Assembly (NCBI GenBank): GCA_965284365.1
Contig: OZ260079.1
Location: 3,100,001-3,164,000 of the forward strand
Direction: 5' to 3'
DNA length: 64,000 bases
Origin: Phragmitibacter sp965284365
GTDB lineage: Bacteria; Verrucomicrobiota; Verrucomicrobiia; Verrucomicrobiales; Verrucomicrobiaceae
Part shown: positions 1 through 8,552 of the stretch, one piece after another
Layout of the letters: every line of letters begins with the position of its first letter
How positions within the stretch are numbered: position 1 is the stretch's first letter
Program-made: the position numbers and the translations under genes
The notes under the pieces: model-generated
The model's database searches: none
Told to the model about the DNA's origin: nothing
Seen by the model: only the letters and a program-made list of their open reading frames with translations

Positions 1-8
1 TCCTTCAG

Positions 9-404
9 CTACTGGAGTGGCCAAGCAAGTCGCGAGATTGAGACCATCTCGTTCGTCCACTCTACTTGAGCCAATTGCAGCATTTCCACATCACCCTGCC
101 TTTTCAATCTCCCCGAGGCTTCGAACAACCGAGCGATCGCCGGACGATCAGAACTGCTACCTGGAGTCCAAGAGAGTTGAGGCAATCCATAAACGACAAC
201 ATAATAACGACCGTCCGGGCTATTTTCTCGAAAGGCCTCTTTGGCTGAATTCCGATACATGCCGTATACGGCAATCCAGCCTCCAAAGAAGAGTATACAG
301 GCAATCCCTGCATATCGTCCCCAGTTCCATTTTCTAACAGCCGTTATAAGTGCAGCAGCGAGGATGGAACCCATTGCTCCAATAGTAAGAAGCACGAACA
401 TCAT
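9..404 (-). CDS. Hypothetical membrane-anchored protein
   Basis: I do not recognise the family. The protein is about 131 residues. It begins at a double ATG and has a hydrophobic stretch at roughly residues 3-22, then a second apolar segment at about 30-50 that includes GIACILFFGGWIAVYGMY. The rest is a soluble tail with a tyrosine- and valine-rich YYVVVYG strand. An in-frame extension upstream to about position 503 exists, but it reads as Pro/Phe/Cys-rich noise, so I chose the ATG at 404. It lies just downstream of purU on the same strand with about 100 bases between, so it could be co-transcribed. Nothing in the sequence suggests an enzyme. Confidence 0.5.
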   Translation of the reverse strand: MMFVLLTIGAMGSILAAALITAVRKWNWGRYAGIACILFFGGWIAVYGMYRNSAKEAFRENSPDGRYYVVVYGLPQLSWTPGSSSDRPAIARLFEASGRLKRQGDVEMLQLAQVEWTNEMVSISRLAWPLQ

Positions 405-507
405 TGGCGAACGGCAACCTATGCAACAAAAAATGTTAAACTCAAAATTTGGTGGGAAAGGGGAGAATCTAACTCCGGACCAAGGGGGGGAGGCACTCCT
501 CACTCAC

Positions 508-1428
508 TCAAGAAAACACCACGGTCTTGTTATGATACACGAGCACTTTGCTGGTGACGTGTTTTCTTAACGCGTGAGCGAGGACGGTTTTTTCCAGATC
601 CTTTCCAAGGCGCACGAGATCCGAGACGCTGTCTTCGTGAGTCACGCGCATGACGTCCTGATGGATGATGGGGCCCTGGTCGAGGTCGGCGGTGACGTAG
701 TGGCTGGTGGCGCCGATGAGTTTGACGCCGCGTTCGAAGGCCTGGTGGTAGGGTTTGGCGCCGACGAAGGCGGGGAGGAAGGAGTGATGGATGTTCAGGA
801 TGCGGTGGGGATAGGCCGCGATGAAGAGGGGACTGACGATCTGCATGTAGCGGGCGAGGACGATGGCGTCCACGCGGTGCTCCTGAAGGAGGGCGAGTTG
901 GGCCTGCTCCTGGGCGGTCTTCGTCTCCTTCGTAATGGGGAAATGATGGAAGGGGATGCCGAAGCGTTCTGCGGCAGGGCGAAGGGTTTCGTGGTTGCCG
1001 ATGATGAGGGGGATTTCCACGGGGAGTTCGCCAGACTCATGCCGGGAGAGGAGATCGTAGAGGCAGTGGCTTTCCTTGGAGACGAGGAGGGCGATGCGCT
1101 GGCGTTCGCCGCTGAACTGCAGGCTCCACTGCATGGCGTGAGTTTCGGCCAGAGGGGTAAAGGCGGTGGCGATGTCCTGGCGTGCGAGGTTGTAGTCTTT
1201 TAGTGACCACTCGGCACGCATGAAGAAGATGTCTTCCTGGGAGTCGATGTGCTGCTGGAGATCGATGATGTTTCCGCCGTGCTCAAAGATGAAGCCGGTG
1301 ACGGCGTGGACGAGACCAGGCTTGTCCGGGCAGTGGATGAGAAGGGTGGCGGTGTCCCGGGGAGTTTGAGAGGGGGTAGGGACTGGGAAGGACGTGGGGG
1401 CGGGAGTGGGAGTAGAGTCGTGGGACAT
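508..1428 (-). CDS. purU: Formyltetrahydrofolate deformylase PurU
   Basis: PurU hydrolyses 10-formyl-THF to formate and THF, balancing the one-carbon pool and supplying formate for purine synthesis. The N-terminal ACT domain (about residues 25-105) starts with a TATLLIHCPDKPGLVHAVTGF-type strand-turn. The C-terminal half is a formyltransferase fold with the Asn-containing active-site region ILNIHHSFLPAF, the following GAKPYHQAF loop, and the GATSHYVTADLDQGPII block that carries the catalytic Asp. Length (306 aa) is near the family norm of about 280-300. An extension to 1473 would need a TTG start and adds a Pro/Thr-rich leader, so the ATG at 1428 is preferred. Its own N-terminus is also Pro/Thr-rich for about 20 residues before the ACT domain. 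Confidence 0.93.
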   Translation of the reverse strand: MSHDSTPTPAPTSFPVPTPSQTPRDTATLLIHCPDKPGLVHAVTGFIFEHGGNIIDLQQHIDSQEDIFFMRAEWSLKDYNLARQDIATAFTPLAETHAMQWSLQFSGERQRIALLVSKESHCLYDLLSRHESGELPVEIPLIIGNHETLRPAAERFGIPFHHFPITKETKTAQEQAQLALLQEHRVDAIVLARYMQIVSPLFIAAYPHRILNIHHSFLPAFVGAKPYHQAFERGVKLIGATSHYVTADLDQGPIIHQDVMRVTHEDSVSDLVRLGKDLEKTVLAHALRKHVTSKVLVYHNKTVVFS

Positions 1429-1640
1429 GGAGACGCGAGCGGCGGTGGGAATGGAGAGTGGGTAGGGAGCCAATAGGTCTGATAGGACGAATAGGACCTA
1501 TGGTGATGGGCGTAACGTAGTGGCGTGATCTTACTCTATGGTGTGAGTGCGATAAGCTACACTACGTTTTTTTGGGGGGGGAGTGCCAGACCCAGGTTCC
1601 TTGCCCTCAGGTGGCTTTTTATCTATCCACCGTGAGGGAG

Positions 1641-1722
1641 TGCGCGAGAAGGGACTCGAACCCTTAAGCCTTGCGGCACAGGATCCTTAATCCTGCGCGT
1701 ATACCAATTCCGCCACTCGCGC
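1641..1722 (-). tRNA. tRNA-Leu, anticodon AAG
   Basis: This folds as a class II tRNA on the minus strand. The acceptor stem is GCGCGAG paired with CTCGCGC, with discriminator A at 1641. The D-arm is GCG/CGC with an AATTGGTATA loop. The anticodon stem is CAGGA/TCCTG with the 7-nt loop TTAAGGA. The long variable arm is GCC-GCAA-GGC and the T-arm is AAGGG-TTCGAGT-CCCTT. Counting the loop puts AAG at positions 34-36 (plus-strand 1686-1688) and G at 37. The long variable arm, G37 and A discriminator fit leucine CUN decoding. The 3' CCA is not encoded. A34 is unusual in bacteria outside tRNA-Arg(ACG). Confidence 0.93.
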
Positions 1723-2076
1723 GTGTCGAAAAGCGAGCCGTGTATCTAGGCGATGGCCCAAAGGTGCGCAAGTAAAGATTGATTGTTTTGAGAGGATTGG
1801 GCGGTGGGAGTAGTGCAGCGTCGAGGGTGTAGGCGATGGGAAAGGTTTAGTTGCGTGCGAGCGTCGGGAGAGGGCGCGGGGGATACGCGGGGCGTCGGGA
1901 GGGAGCGACGTGAGAGGAATTCACCGCGAAGGCGCGAAGATTTTTTTAAGTTGGAGGAAGGGCGTACGGGGCGTGCCGAACGAATGTTGACATTCGTTCT
2001 ACGGCGCACGGGGCAAGGCGACGCGCGCGCGGTTGCGGCCGATGTGAGAAAAGAGCTAGGCTAGGCTTTGCTAGTC
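1723..2076. other. Intergenic stretch with repeat-like hairpin
   Basis: I see no convincing gene between the tRNA and the GYF_2 protein. The stretch contains a CACCGCGAAGGCGCGAAGA phrase at about 1923-1940 of a kind that recurs in intergenic DNA of PVC and other bacteria (from memory). This is followed by a strong hairpin, annotated separately. Confidence 0.6.
1971..2010. repeat. Imperfect hairpin, REP-like
   Basis: A perfect 9-bp inverted repeat GAACGAATG (1978-1986) and CATTCGTTC (1991-1999) surrounds a 4-nt loop. The stem extends outwards through GCGTGCC / GGCGCAC with a one-base bulge. There is no adjacent T-run, so it is not a standard terminator. The form resembles dispersed REP-like elements, but only one copy is in this window. 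Confidence 0.55.
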
Positions 2077-2631
2077 TTATCGGGGATCGCGGCCGGTGGC
2101 TTCAAGGAATTCGGCGCGGAGGCTGCCGTAGTGTTCCTGCCACTCGTTGACTTCGCGTTGGAGGTCCATGACTTGTTTCTCCAGCCAGGCGCAGCGGTGA
2201 CGGGTGGCATTGCCGGTGTCTTCGCCATGGGCGCCGCCGGTGCCGAGATCGGCGTCCAGTTCATGGGTGCCGCGGATGCGCTGGGGACTGGCACTGAAGA
2301 ATGCGAGTTCGTTGATGCGGCTGCGGCTGCCATCGAGGGTATTGATGACGGTGACGTGCTCATCGATTTCGCCGATGGCCAGGAATTCCTGAAGGGTGCC
2401 CACGCTGGTGGGGCCGTAGAGATAATTGTCTGGCATCTCCACGAGCCAGTCCATCTGGAGCTGGAGCACCATGGGAGCCTTCAGCCAGGATCGCTGTCCG
2501 TCGTTGGAAACGCGGTCCATAGGGGAAATTTTTGCGCTGGACGCCCAGATGCGGAGTTGTTCCAGGGGAATAGGTCCAAACGCCTGATTGTTGTCCGCCG
2601 CCTTAAGTAGGTACCAGTCATCCTCAGCCAT
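2077..2631 (-). CDS. GYF_2 (DUF4339) domain protein
   Basis: The 184-aa protein opens with WYLLKAADNNQAFGPIPLEQ, the W-Y-x(n)-GP-x-S/P-LEQL pattern of the bacterial GYF_2/DUF4339 domain (residues 5-50), thought to bind peptides. A second copy-like segment follows at about 63-110 (YLYGPTSVGTLQEF), suggesting a tandem domain. The C-terminus (about 148-180) is charged and heptad-like (LEKQVMDLQREVNEWQEHY), a likely coiled coil. There is no signal peptide or membrane span, so it is probably cytosolic. It is divergently oriented from the lipoprotein gene at 2748. The partner is unknown. Confidence 0.75.
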   Translation of the reverse strand: MAEDDWYLLKAADNNQAFGPIPLEQLRIWASSAKISPMDRVSNDGQRSWLKAPMVLQLQMDWLVEMPDNYLYGPTSVGTLQEFLAIGEIDEHVTVINTLDGSRSRINELAFFSASPQRIRGTHELDADLGTGGAHGEDTGNATRHRCAWLEKQVMDLQREVNEWQEHYGSLRAEFLEATGRDPR

Positions 2632-2747
2632 TTGCGAATATTAGTGTGGTGCGAGTGACGATTCCAAGTCAAAAAATACAACCAGTGAGCATGGGAAGTT
2701 CATTTTTCATATTGGAGAGGTGCGAACGCCGCGCCTATGCTGGGAAT

Positions 2748-3686
2748 ATGGTTGGAAGAAATGGGATATCATGGGCGGGCCGCATCTCGTGGCTGGCCAT
2801 GGTGGTTTGTGGATTAATGGGGCTGGCGGGCTGCAAAACGGTTTCCACCGAAGAGGAGCAACTTTATGGTGCGCCAGGTGCCATCGGTGCAAATGGCGCT
2901 GCGGCTGGTGCGGATGCGGTAAACGTGGGCTTCCTGCTTACGATGACGTACGATGAGGCGAAGCGGCTGAGCCCGAAGAGCATGGTGATTCCGCCCTTTT
3001 ATAAAGTCGCTGCGGATGAAATCACGGTGGAGAAGCAGGATGCCGCCGGGCAGCCCTTGCGGGTGCGGGCGAAGGGCAGGGTCTATTTGCAGATCGATTT
3101 CCGGGAGAATTTGCAGGCGCTGGGCCAAGAGGCACTCATCGAAGCGGGCGGTGAGATCATCGTGCGGGGCAAACCTCTGCTAAAACGGGGGCGCAGTGTG
3201 GTGGAAGGCCTGGCGGATGAGACGGTCTATTACATTCGCAACACGCGGCTGCAGGTCATTGGGCGGCATCGCATTGTAAAACAGGAAGGGCAGGTGGAGA
3301 CCCCTAGCGGGGCAACCGCTCCGCGATTCAATGTCCTGCCGACCTGGCAACGCTCCTGGCAGGAGGGACCGAATCCCTTGCTGCCAGCGCTTTCCCCAAA
3401 TGACGTGCCGCAGGGGATGCGGGCTTCGCCGCTGCTCCCCATGCCGGAAGGAACGGATGATCTGCCCACGCCGATGACACCCGGTGGTGGGCCTGCGCCG
3501 GGATCGCCTGCTGCGGAGCGGGAGCGGTCTTTAGGACGGAAAACCCCACAACCGGGGCCTGCGGAAGAAGCTCCCGCCGAGCCTGAAAGAGGGCTGGGAC
3601 GTCGACCCGGATCGGCCGAGCCGGAGAGCGATAGCACGGTGCCGCGACTGCGGGAACCCGCGGTGGACCTGCTGAAGCCGAACTAG
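2748..3686 (+). CDS. Predicted lipoprotein with proline-rich C-terminus
   Basis: The start at 2748 gives a clean lipoprotein signal: positively charged MVGRNG, a hydrophobic core, and the lipobox LAGC at about residues 25-28. Earlier in-frame starts would bury the signal. The folded middle (about 50-205) has alternating strands such as RVRAKGRVYLQID and EIIVRGKPLLKRG. The last 100 residues are rich in Pro, Gly, Arg and Glu with a repeated SLGRKTPQPGP / GLGRRPGSAEP motif, probably disordered. I do not recognise a named family. It is probably envelope-anchored; function unknown. Confidence 0.7.
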   Translation: MVGRNGISWAGRISWLAMVVCGLMGLAGCKTVSTEEEQLYGAPGAIGANGAAAGADAVNVGFLLTMTYDEAKRLSPKSMVIPPFYKVAADEITVEKQDAAGQPLRVRAKGRVYLQIDFRENLQALGQEALIEAGGEIIVRGKPLLKRGRSVVEGLADETVYYIRNTRLQVIGRHRIVKQEGQVETPSGATAPRFNVLPTWQRSWQEGPNPLLPALSPNDVPQGMRASPLLPMPEGTDDLPTPMTPGGGPAPGSPAAERERSLGRKTPQPGPAEEAPAEPERGLGRRPGSAEPESDSTVPRLREPAVDLLKPN

Positions 3687-3926
3687 ACTGGTTCTCGAAA
3701 AGACTGTCAGAAACGTTGGAACGGGAGGGCACGATTGGCTGCGTCAACGGCTCATCCGTTATGTCAACATAGCGGATTTCGCCCTTTCCTTGCCACTCAT
3801 ACCCTCCCGCCCCAAGTTTCATTCTGACATTCTTTTTGAGAAATAGTTTAGGCGCTCCGTTTGCGTCATTGAGTCATGATGGCCTTTTCACTGGCGCTTG
3901 GTCGGTTCTGGCTAAAGTGACGGGTG

Positions 3927-6047
3927 ATGCGTTTGAGAGCAGCTTTACCTGTAAAATTTGTGCGACGGCTCTTGCTGGCTTTCGTGGTAGTGACCGTCGC
4001 AACGACTCCTGTCTGGGCGGCCAAGAAGAAAAAAAAGAAAGCGGCGGATAACGAGCCTGTGCCGGTCGCGGTGGGACTGAAGCCGGAGGTAGTGAAGAAG
4101 GCGAAGCCGCTGCGCAAAGAGGGGCCCAATGTGCTCTTCATCATGGCGGATGATCTCAATGATTACGTGGGATGGATGGGCGGTCATCCTCAGGCGAAGA
4201 CGCCGAACATGGATCGCCTGGCTAAGATGGGCGTGAGTTTTACGAATGCGCATTGCGCGTATGCGCTCTGCAATCCCTCCCGCACCAGCATCCTGACAGG
4301 AATGTGGCCGTGGAAGAGTGGTGTCGGCAATAACAATGATGATTGGCGCCGGGCGGTGACGGTGCAGGGTAAATCCACGCTACCGGAGTATTTTTGGGAA
4401 AACGGTTATCTGACGGAAGCAGGCGGGAAGATTTTCCATGCGAATCACGGTGGGCCGGAGAGTAAGCTGACTGGCTGGCATGGGGGGCGGCGAGGCTTTG
4501 AGCAGGACGTCGCCTGGGACGAGCGTTTCCCGGAGAAGGGCGTGCAAATCCCGGTGTTGCCAACACCGATTGGACAGAATTACAACGGGCTGGATATCTG
4601 GCATTGGGACTGGGGCACGATTCCGCAGAAGGACGAAGACACCGACGATGGCAAGGTGGTGGCCTGGGCTGAAAAGAGGCTAAAGGACAAGACGAAGGAG
4701 CCTTTCTTCCTGGCGGTGGGATTATACCGGCCGCACTCGCCGTGGTATGCGCCGCAGAAGTATTTCGATATGTTCCCGCTGGAGGGCATTCAACTGCCGA
4801 AGGTGAAGGACGGAGATCTGGGCGATGTGCCGGAGGCGGCCAAGAGCTACCTGAAGGCAGGCTATCATGAGCAGGTGAAGGACAAGAATCTGTGGAAGCA
4901 GGCCGTGCGCGCGTATCTGGCGAATGTGGCCTTCTGTGATGCGATGCTGGGGCGCGTGCTGGATGCGCTGGAGCAGGGACCGAACGCGAAGGATACGGTA
5001 ATCGTCTTCATGAGCGACCACGGGTGGTATCTGGGGGAGAAGGAACGCTGGCACAAAGGCGGACTCTGGGAGGAAGCGACGCGGGTGCCGCTCTGCATTG
5101 TGGCGCCGGGAGTGACAACAGCAGGTGGTCAGTGCGCTCAACCAGTGAGCCTGGTGGATGTGTATCCGACCCTCTGCGAACTGGCGAAGCTGAGTAAGCC
5201 GGCGCATGTCGATGGCGAAAGTCTGGTGCCCCAACTGAAAGATCCTGCGGCAAAAAGGGAACGTCCTGCGCTGACGGCCATGGGTGAGGGGAAACAGGCG
5301 GGTTATGCAGTGCGGACGGATCGCTGGCGCTACATCAAGTATCCCACCGGTGCGGAAGAACTTTATGACCATCAAAAGGATCCGAATGAATGGGACAATG
5401 TGGCCGGAGCTGCGGATAACGCGGCGGTGAAAACTGAACTCGCGAAGGCGCTGCCGACGGAATGGGTGAGCTCAAGCCGGGCGGCTGACAAGATCCAGGT
5501 GGATGCCAGTCCGGACGGATCGGTCACCTATTGGCTGGAACCGGGAGATGATGTGGACGGTGATACGGCTCCCAACATCACCGAGCATGGGCTGAGCTTT
5601 GAGACTGTCTTTGAATACAATCCGGATGTGGATGCGAATAGCTCGCTCATCACGCAAGGCAGCGGGAAACTTGGCTACGCGTTGCACCTGATGGATGGCA
5701 AGCCGGCCTTCACGGTCAATTACGATGGGCTGCACACGACGCTGAAAGCTGATGAGGCGCTGAAGCCGGGCCGGGTGATTTTGCGAGCACTGCTGGGACT
5801 GGATGGGACGCTGGCGATCGCGGCGACAGGTTTGCAGCATGAAGCGCGCGGTTTTACGCCCATGGAGGGTGGCTTCCCACGGAAACCGCAGCAGGGACTC
5901 ATGGCCGGAAAGGCCTTTGGGGCGTTGCCTGCGGAGTTGTTTCCAGCCAGCACGCCGTTTGATGGTGTGATTCACAAGCTGACGCTGCAAATACTGCCGG
6001 GGACGACTATCGAGAGTCGGGCGGCCAAAGCGGTGCCGGTGGACTAG
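3927..6047 (+). CDS. Secreted Cys-type sulfatase, iduronate-2-sulfatase-like
   Basis: A 706-aa sulfatase with an N-terminal signal or membrane segment (about residues 12-31), then a Lys/Ala-rich linker. The catalytic domain opens with NVLFIMADDLNDYVGWMGG, whose paired Asp residues bind Ca. The formylglycine motif CNPSR lies near residue 115, i.e. a Cys-type sulfatase that needs FGE maturation. The later SDHGWYLGEKERWHKGG block supplies further metal and sulfate ligands. The overall pattern is like iduronate-2-sulfatases. The last 200 residues form an extra beta-rich module that may bind glycans. The likely substrate is a sulfated polysaccharide, which is an inference. The frame could open one codon earlier with GTG; the ATG at 3927 is preferred. 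Confidence 0.9.
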   Translation: MRLRAALPVKFVRRLLLAFVVVTVATTPVWAAKKKKKKAADNEPVPVAVGLKPEVVKKAKPLRKEGPNVLFIMADDLNDYVGWMGGHPQAKTPNMDRLAKMGVSFTNAHCAYALCNPSRTSILTGMWPWKSGVGNNNDDWRRAVTVQGKSTLPEYFWENGYLTEAGGKIFHANHGGPESKLTGWHGGRRGFEQDVAWDERFPEKGVQIPVLPTPIGQNYNGLDIWHWDWGTIPQKDEDTDDGKVVAWAEKRLKDKTKEPFFLAVGLYRPHSPWYAPQKYFDMFPLEGIQLPKVKDGDLGDVPEAAKSYLKAGYHEQVKDKNLWKQAVRAYLANVAFCDAMLGRVLDALEQGPNAKDTVIVFMSDHGWYLGEKERWHKGGLWEEATRVPLCIVAPGVTTAGGQCAQPVSLVDVYPTLCELAKLSKPAHVDGESLVPQLKDPAAKRERPALTAMGEGKQAGYAVRTDRWRYIKYPTGAEELYDHQKDPNEWDNVAGAADNAAVKTELAKALPTEWVSSSRAADKIQVDASPDGSVTYWLEPGDDVDGDTAPNITEHGLSFETVFEYNPDVDANSSLITQGSGKLGYALHLMDGKPAFTVNYDGLHTTLKADEALKPGRVILRALLGLDGTLAIAATGLQHEARGFTPMEGGFPRKPQQGLMAGKAFGALPAELFPASTPFDGVIHKLTLQILPGTTIESRAAKAVPVD

Positions 6048-6071
6048 AATTGGCCTGACAAGGCAAGTTTC

Positions 6072-6890
6072 TCAACCCCAGTCCGCTCTCTTCCCACGCG
6101 TGTCGATGTGCGTGAAGGAAGGATAGCGACCGATGCCGCCGGTGAAGATTTTTTGGTTACGCAGTGTGGCTGCGACTTCGGCGACTTTGGCAGGCGGGCA
6201 ATCGAAGATGAGATCGAGCGCCATGTTCTGCATGTGGTAGGAGTGGGAGGCGGCTCCGGGGCAGGCGGCATTGTAGGCGGCACTGCGGAAGGCGCTGGCG
6301 ATGGTGAGTAGTGGCGCGCCTAAGCGGTCGCGCAAGGCATCGGCGGCCCGCAGGGTGGGCGCCATATTTTTCCAGATTTCCCGGGGAGGCAGGCTGTTGG
6401 TCACGGTGCCGCGGCAGTTGAAGTGCGGGCGGATCACCTCCATGGGCGAAATGTGCTTCAGTCCGAGGCTGGTGATGAAAGCAGAGTAGGCGCGTCCTTC
6501 GGCATCCAGCACGATGGGCTTGGGGCGCATGGATCGCGTGGGCTGGTCCAGTTTCTCACGGTTGTCGTTTAAGGCGCGGGCCCAGCGCTTTCTTTCGTAT
6601 TCGAAAGGCTCCTTAAACTTGTTCCAGCCATTCTGCATGGCGGAGGTAAATTCGCCGGTGCGAGGGCCGCCGAGCCATGGGTAGGCGAGGCAACCGAGGG
6701 TGCCGCCAACGCCAGCGCCCAGCATGGCCTGGATCATACGGCGGCGTTTGTGCGAACGGACATCAGTCGCTTTTGCCTCCTGCTCCTCAATGAACGCGAG
6801 ATTGCGCGGATCTGCCGCTATGGGATTGGATTCGTCCTCCAGATCGACGCTTTCGTTCATAGGGGATGCGGCGGTGTCGCTCGTGGGCAT
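6072..6890 (-). CDS. Exported M15-type D-Ala-D-Ala carboxypeptidase-like protein
   Basis: 272 aa. The N-terminal 50 residues are polar, then RRRMIQAMLGAGVGGTLGCLAYPWL forms a membrane anchor or Tat-like signal. The C-terminal domain (about 150-272) matches the M15A/DUF882 peptidase fold: SAFRSAAYN (substrate arm), SHSYHMQNMALDL (first zinc His and Asp) and GGIGRYPSFTHIDTRG (second HxD zinc-binding pair). These proteins trim peptidoglycan stem peptides or cross-links. The gene converges on the sulfatase with only about 24 bases between, so the pairing is probably positional. Confidence 0.82.
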   Translation of the reverse strand: MPTSDTAASPMNESVDLEDESNPIAADPRNLAFIEEQEAKATDVRSHKRRRMIQAMLGAGVGGTLGCLAYPWLGGPRTGEFTSAMQNGWNKFKEPFEYERKRWARALNDNREKLDQPTRSMRPKPIVLDAEGRAYSAFITSLGLKHISPMEVIRPHFNCRGTVTNSLPPREIWKNMAPTLRAADALRDRLGAPLLTIASAFRSAAYNAACPGAASHSYHMQNMALDLIFDCPPAKVAEVAATLRNQKIFTGGIGRYPSFTHIDTRGKRADWG

Positions 6891-7336
6891 GTTGTAGTCG
6901 ATTTTGCGGGAGATGACAAGAGCGGAGCGGAGCGCCCCCCAAGGATGTTTGTAAGGTGCCCTGCAGGTTGTGACCGACGACCCTGCAACAGGACCGAAAA
7001 TATTGGGGCCGACGGTGAAGAAATACGGCAGAAGCGAAACTTTGGGTGCCTGGGCCTAACGCGGATGACGATTCCAAGGAGTGGTCAGGTGGGGTACTGA
7101 TTGTGGCTAAAGGTTATTCTTAAATTTGTGTAACACCATGATGATGAATGGTTTGTGTTGGGGAAAAGTTGAACCATGCCCTCCGTCAGTCCTCAACAAT
7201 GGAGGTTCTGAATTGTCTTAATAATAGAGGCAAATGTGTTTCCCCGCCTCGCGGGCCTACTGCCTTGAATAACCCAACCCCCAAACTCGTCGAACGAGAT
7301 AATTGCATAACTAACTTCAATCCCCAAAAACCTACT
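6891..7336. other. Intergenic region, divergent leaders
   Basis: This separates the divergent peptidase and small secreted protein genes. It becomes AT-richer towards 7337, as expected for a promoter/leader. I find no RNA gene or convincing ORF. A weak imperfect inverted pair (CCTGCAGG...CCTGCAACAGG, about 6960-6992) is present. Confidence 0.5.
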
Positions 7337-7642
7337 ATGAAACGTTTTTTAACCTGCCTGACCATCGCCGCTGCAGCCGTGTTCTTCGGAACGGCACCTG
7401 CTGACGCACGAGATCGTGGCGGCAAGGGAGGCAAAGGCAAGGGCGGCGGCGGGCCTTCACGCTCGATGAATCGCGGCCATCATCACGACGGTCATCGCCA
7501 CTACAGCCGACCCGTGTATCGTAGCTATCGCTCTTATCATCGTCCCTACTACTATTCGCCCTATTATTATGACCGGTATTACTATCGGTCTGGTCCGGGC
7601 GTGAGCATTCAATTGCCGGGCTTCGGCCTTCGGTTCCGATAA
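7337..7642 (+). CDS. Small secreted Gly/His/Tyr-rich protein
   Basis: A 101-aa protein beginning MKRFLTCLTIAAAAVFFG, a clear signal peptide with a probable cleavage after ADA near residue 23. The mature part has three composition blocks: a Gly/Lys segment (GGKGGKGKGGGG), a His-rich segment (GHHHDGHRHYS) and a Tyr/Arg/Ser segment ending in alternating PYYYSPYYYDRYYYRS. This suggests a disordered envelope or matrix protein that might bind metal or crosslink through tyrosines; that is inference. A longer in-frame ORF from 7148 lacks a signal at its start and is rejected. It is followed by a strong terminator. Confidence 0.75.
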   Translation: MKRFLTCLTIAAAAVFFGTAPADARDRGGKGGKGKGGGGPSRSMNRGHHHDGHRHYSRPVYRSYRSYHRPYYYSPYYYDRYYYRSGPGVSIQLPGFGLRFR

Positions 7643-7688
7643 AGACAGTGATCCTTTCGATTACCGGTTCTCCTGTAACCGGATTCAG

Positions 7689-7728
7689 ACGCGGGATGCA
7701 TGGGGACATGCTCCCGCGTTTTATTTTG
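7689..7728 (+). terminator. Rho-independent terminator
   Basis: ACGCGGGA (7689-7696) pairs with TCCCGCGT (7712-7719), continuing inside as GCATG/CATGC around a GGGA loop after a one-base bulge. A TTTTATTTT tail follows. It ends the small secreted protein transcript. Confidence 0.88.
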
Positions 7729-7749
7729 CAGCCGTGCGCCGCTGTTTGG

Positions 7750-8463
7750 CTAGCCGCCTTGTGGCACGAGGCTCACGGCCATGATGCCTGCATCGGGCCA
7801 CCAGCCTGCCAAACGAACTTTCATGCCGGCGTGCGATTTGTCCGCTGCCAATTGGGTCTCCACTGTCTTAAGTAATTGACGCTCCTGAACGGGCGTCATT
7901 GGTACGCCGAAGAACTGCTCCAGACTTTTCTCGACTTTGGCGTCTCCCGTCTCGTTAAGGCCGACGAAAGCGACTTTCTCACCGGGGCCGGAAGGGGGAG
8001 GGGTAGGGGACATGCTCAAGCTGGGATCGACAGGGCCGTTTACGACGATCACTTGCTTCAGGGTACCGGAGCGGCCTTCACGGTGGGCTCGAGCGATGTT
8101 AAAGCGAAGCTGGCTCTCCACAATACTGCGCTCCATGTCAGCGAGCTTTTGGTCGGAGGGTGCGGCTGCCATGCTGGTGCTGCCACTCGCTGCCATCGTC
8201 GTGTCCGGCATGTTCGGGTCAAAGCTGACCCCTGGCAGCGGCGGGACGACAGCGGCTTCTGCGGAGACGGGGGCGACCGGGACGGTCACCACTGTCGAGG
8301 GTAGCTTGATGACGCTCGTGGGGCGATCAATCAATTCTGCTGCGCTTGGACGTAAAGTTGGCAATCCCTGCGCTGAAGGCAGCGGCAACGGCAAATCGTC
8401 TGCTCTCAGCGACGCGCTGGAGAGCAGTAGCAGTAAGCCGATTTTTGAAAGCCGGGAATGCAC
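7750..8463 (-). CDS. Hypothetical secreted protein
   Basis: 237 aa with a signal peptide (LSKIGLLLLLSSASLRA, cleavage near residue 21). A Pro/Val/Ala-rich low-complexity region spans about 25-100. The more ordered C-terminal half begins near DMERSIVESQLRFNIARAHREG and ends with a VRLAGWWPDAGIMAVSLVPQGG strand. I do not recognise the family. KSLEQFFGVPMTPVQERQLLKTVETQLAA reads as a helical hairpin. It is the only gene in its leftward unit before the SGNH hydrolase, about 90 bases away. Confidence 0.55.
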   Translation of the reverse strand: MHSRLSKIGLLLLLSSASLRADDLPLPLPSAQGLPTLRPSAAELIDRPTSVIKLPSTVVTVPVAPVSAEAAVVPPLPGVSFDPNMPDTTMAASGSTSMAAAPSDQKLADMERSIVESQLRFNIARAHREGRSGTLKQVIVVNGPVDPSLSMSPTPPPSGPGEKVAFVGLNETGDAKVEKSLEQFFGVPMTPVQERQLLKTVETQLAADKSHAGMKVRLAGWWPDAGIMAVSLVPQGG

Positions 8464-8552
8464 GGGCGCGATTTATGACAGTTTTCCCATTTTTTGACAA
8501 GCCCTCTTTCGAGGGGATACCCGGGGAAAACCACTTTTGGAACGCTTTGGGC

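Noticed and set aside
574..1203. Long plus-strand open frame opposite purU (about 209 aa)
   Set aside because: It is Gly/Glu/Val-rich antisense of the clear purU gene with no family motif; a codon-bias shadow.
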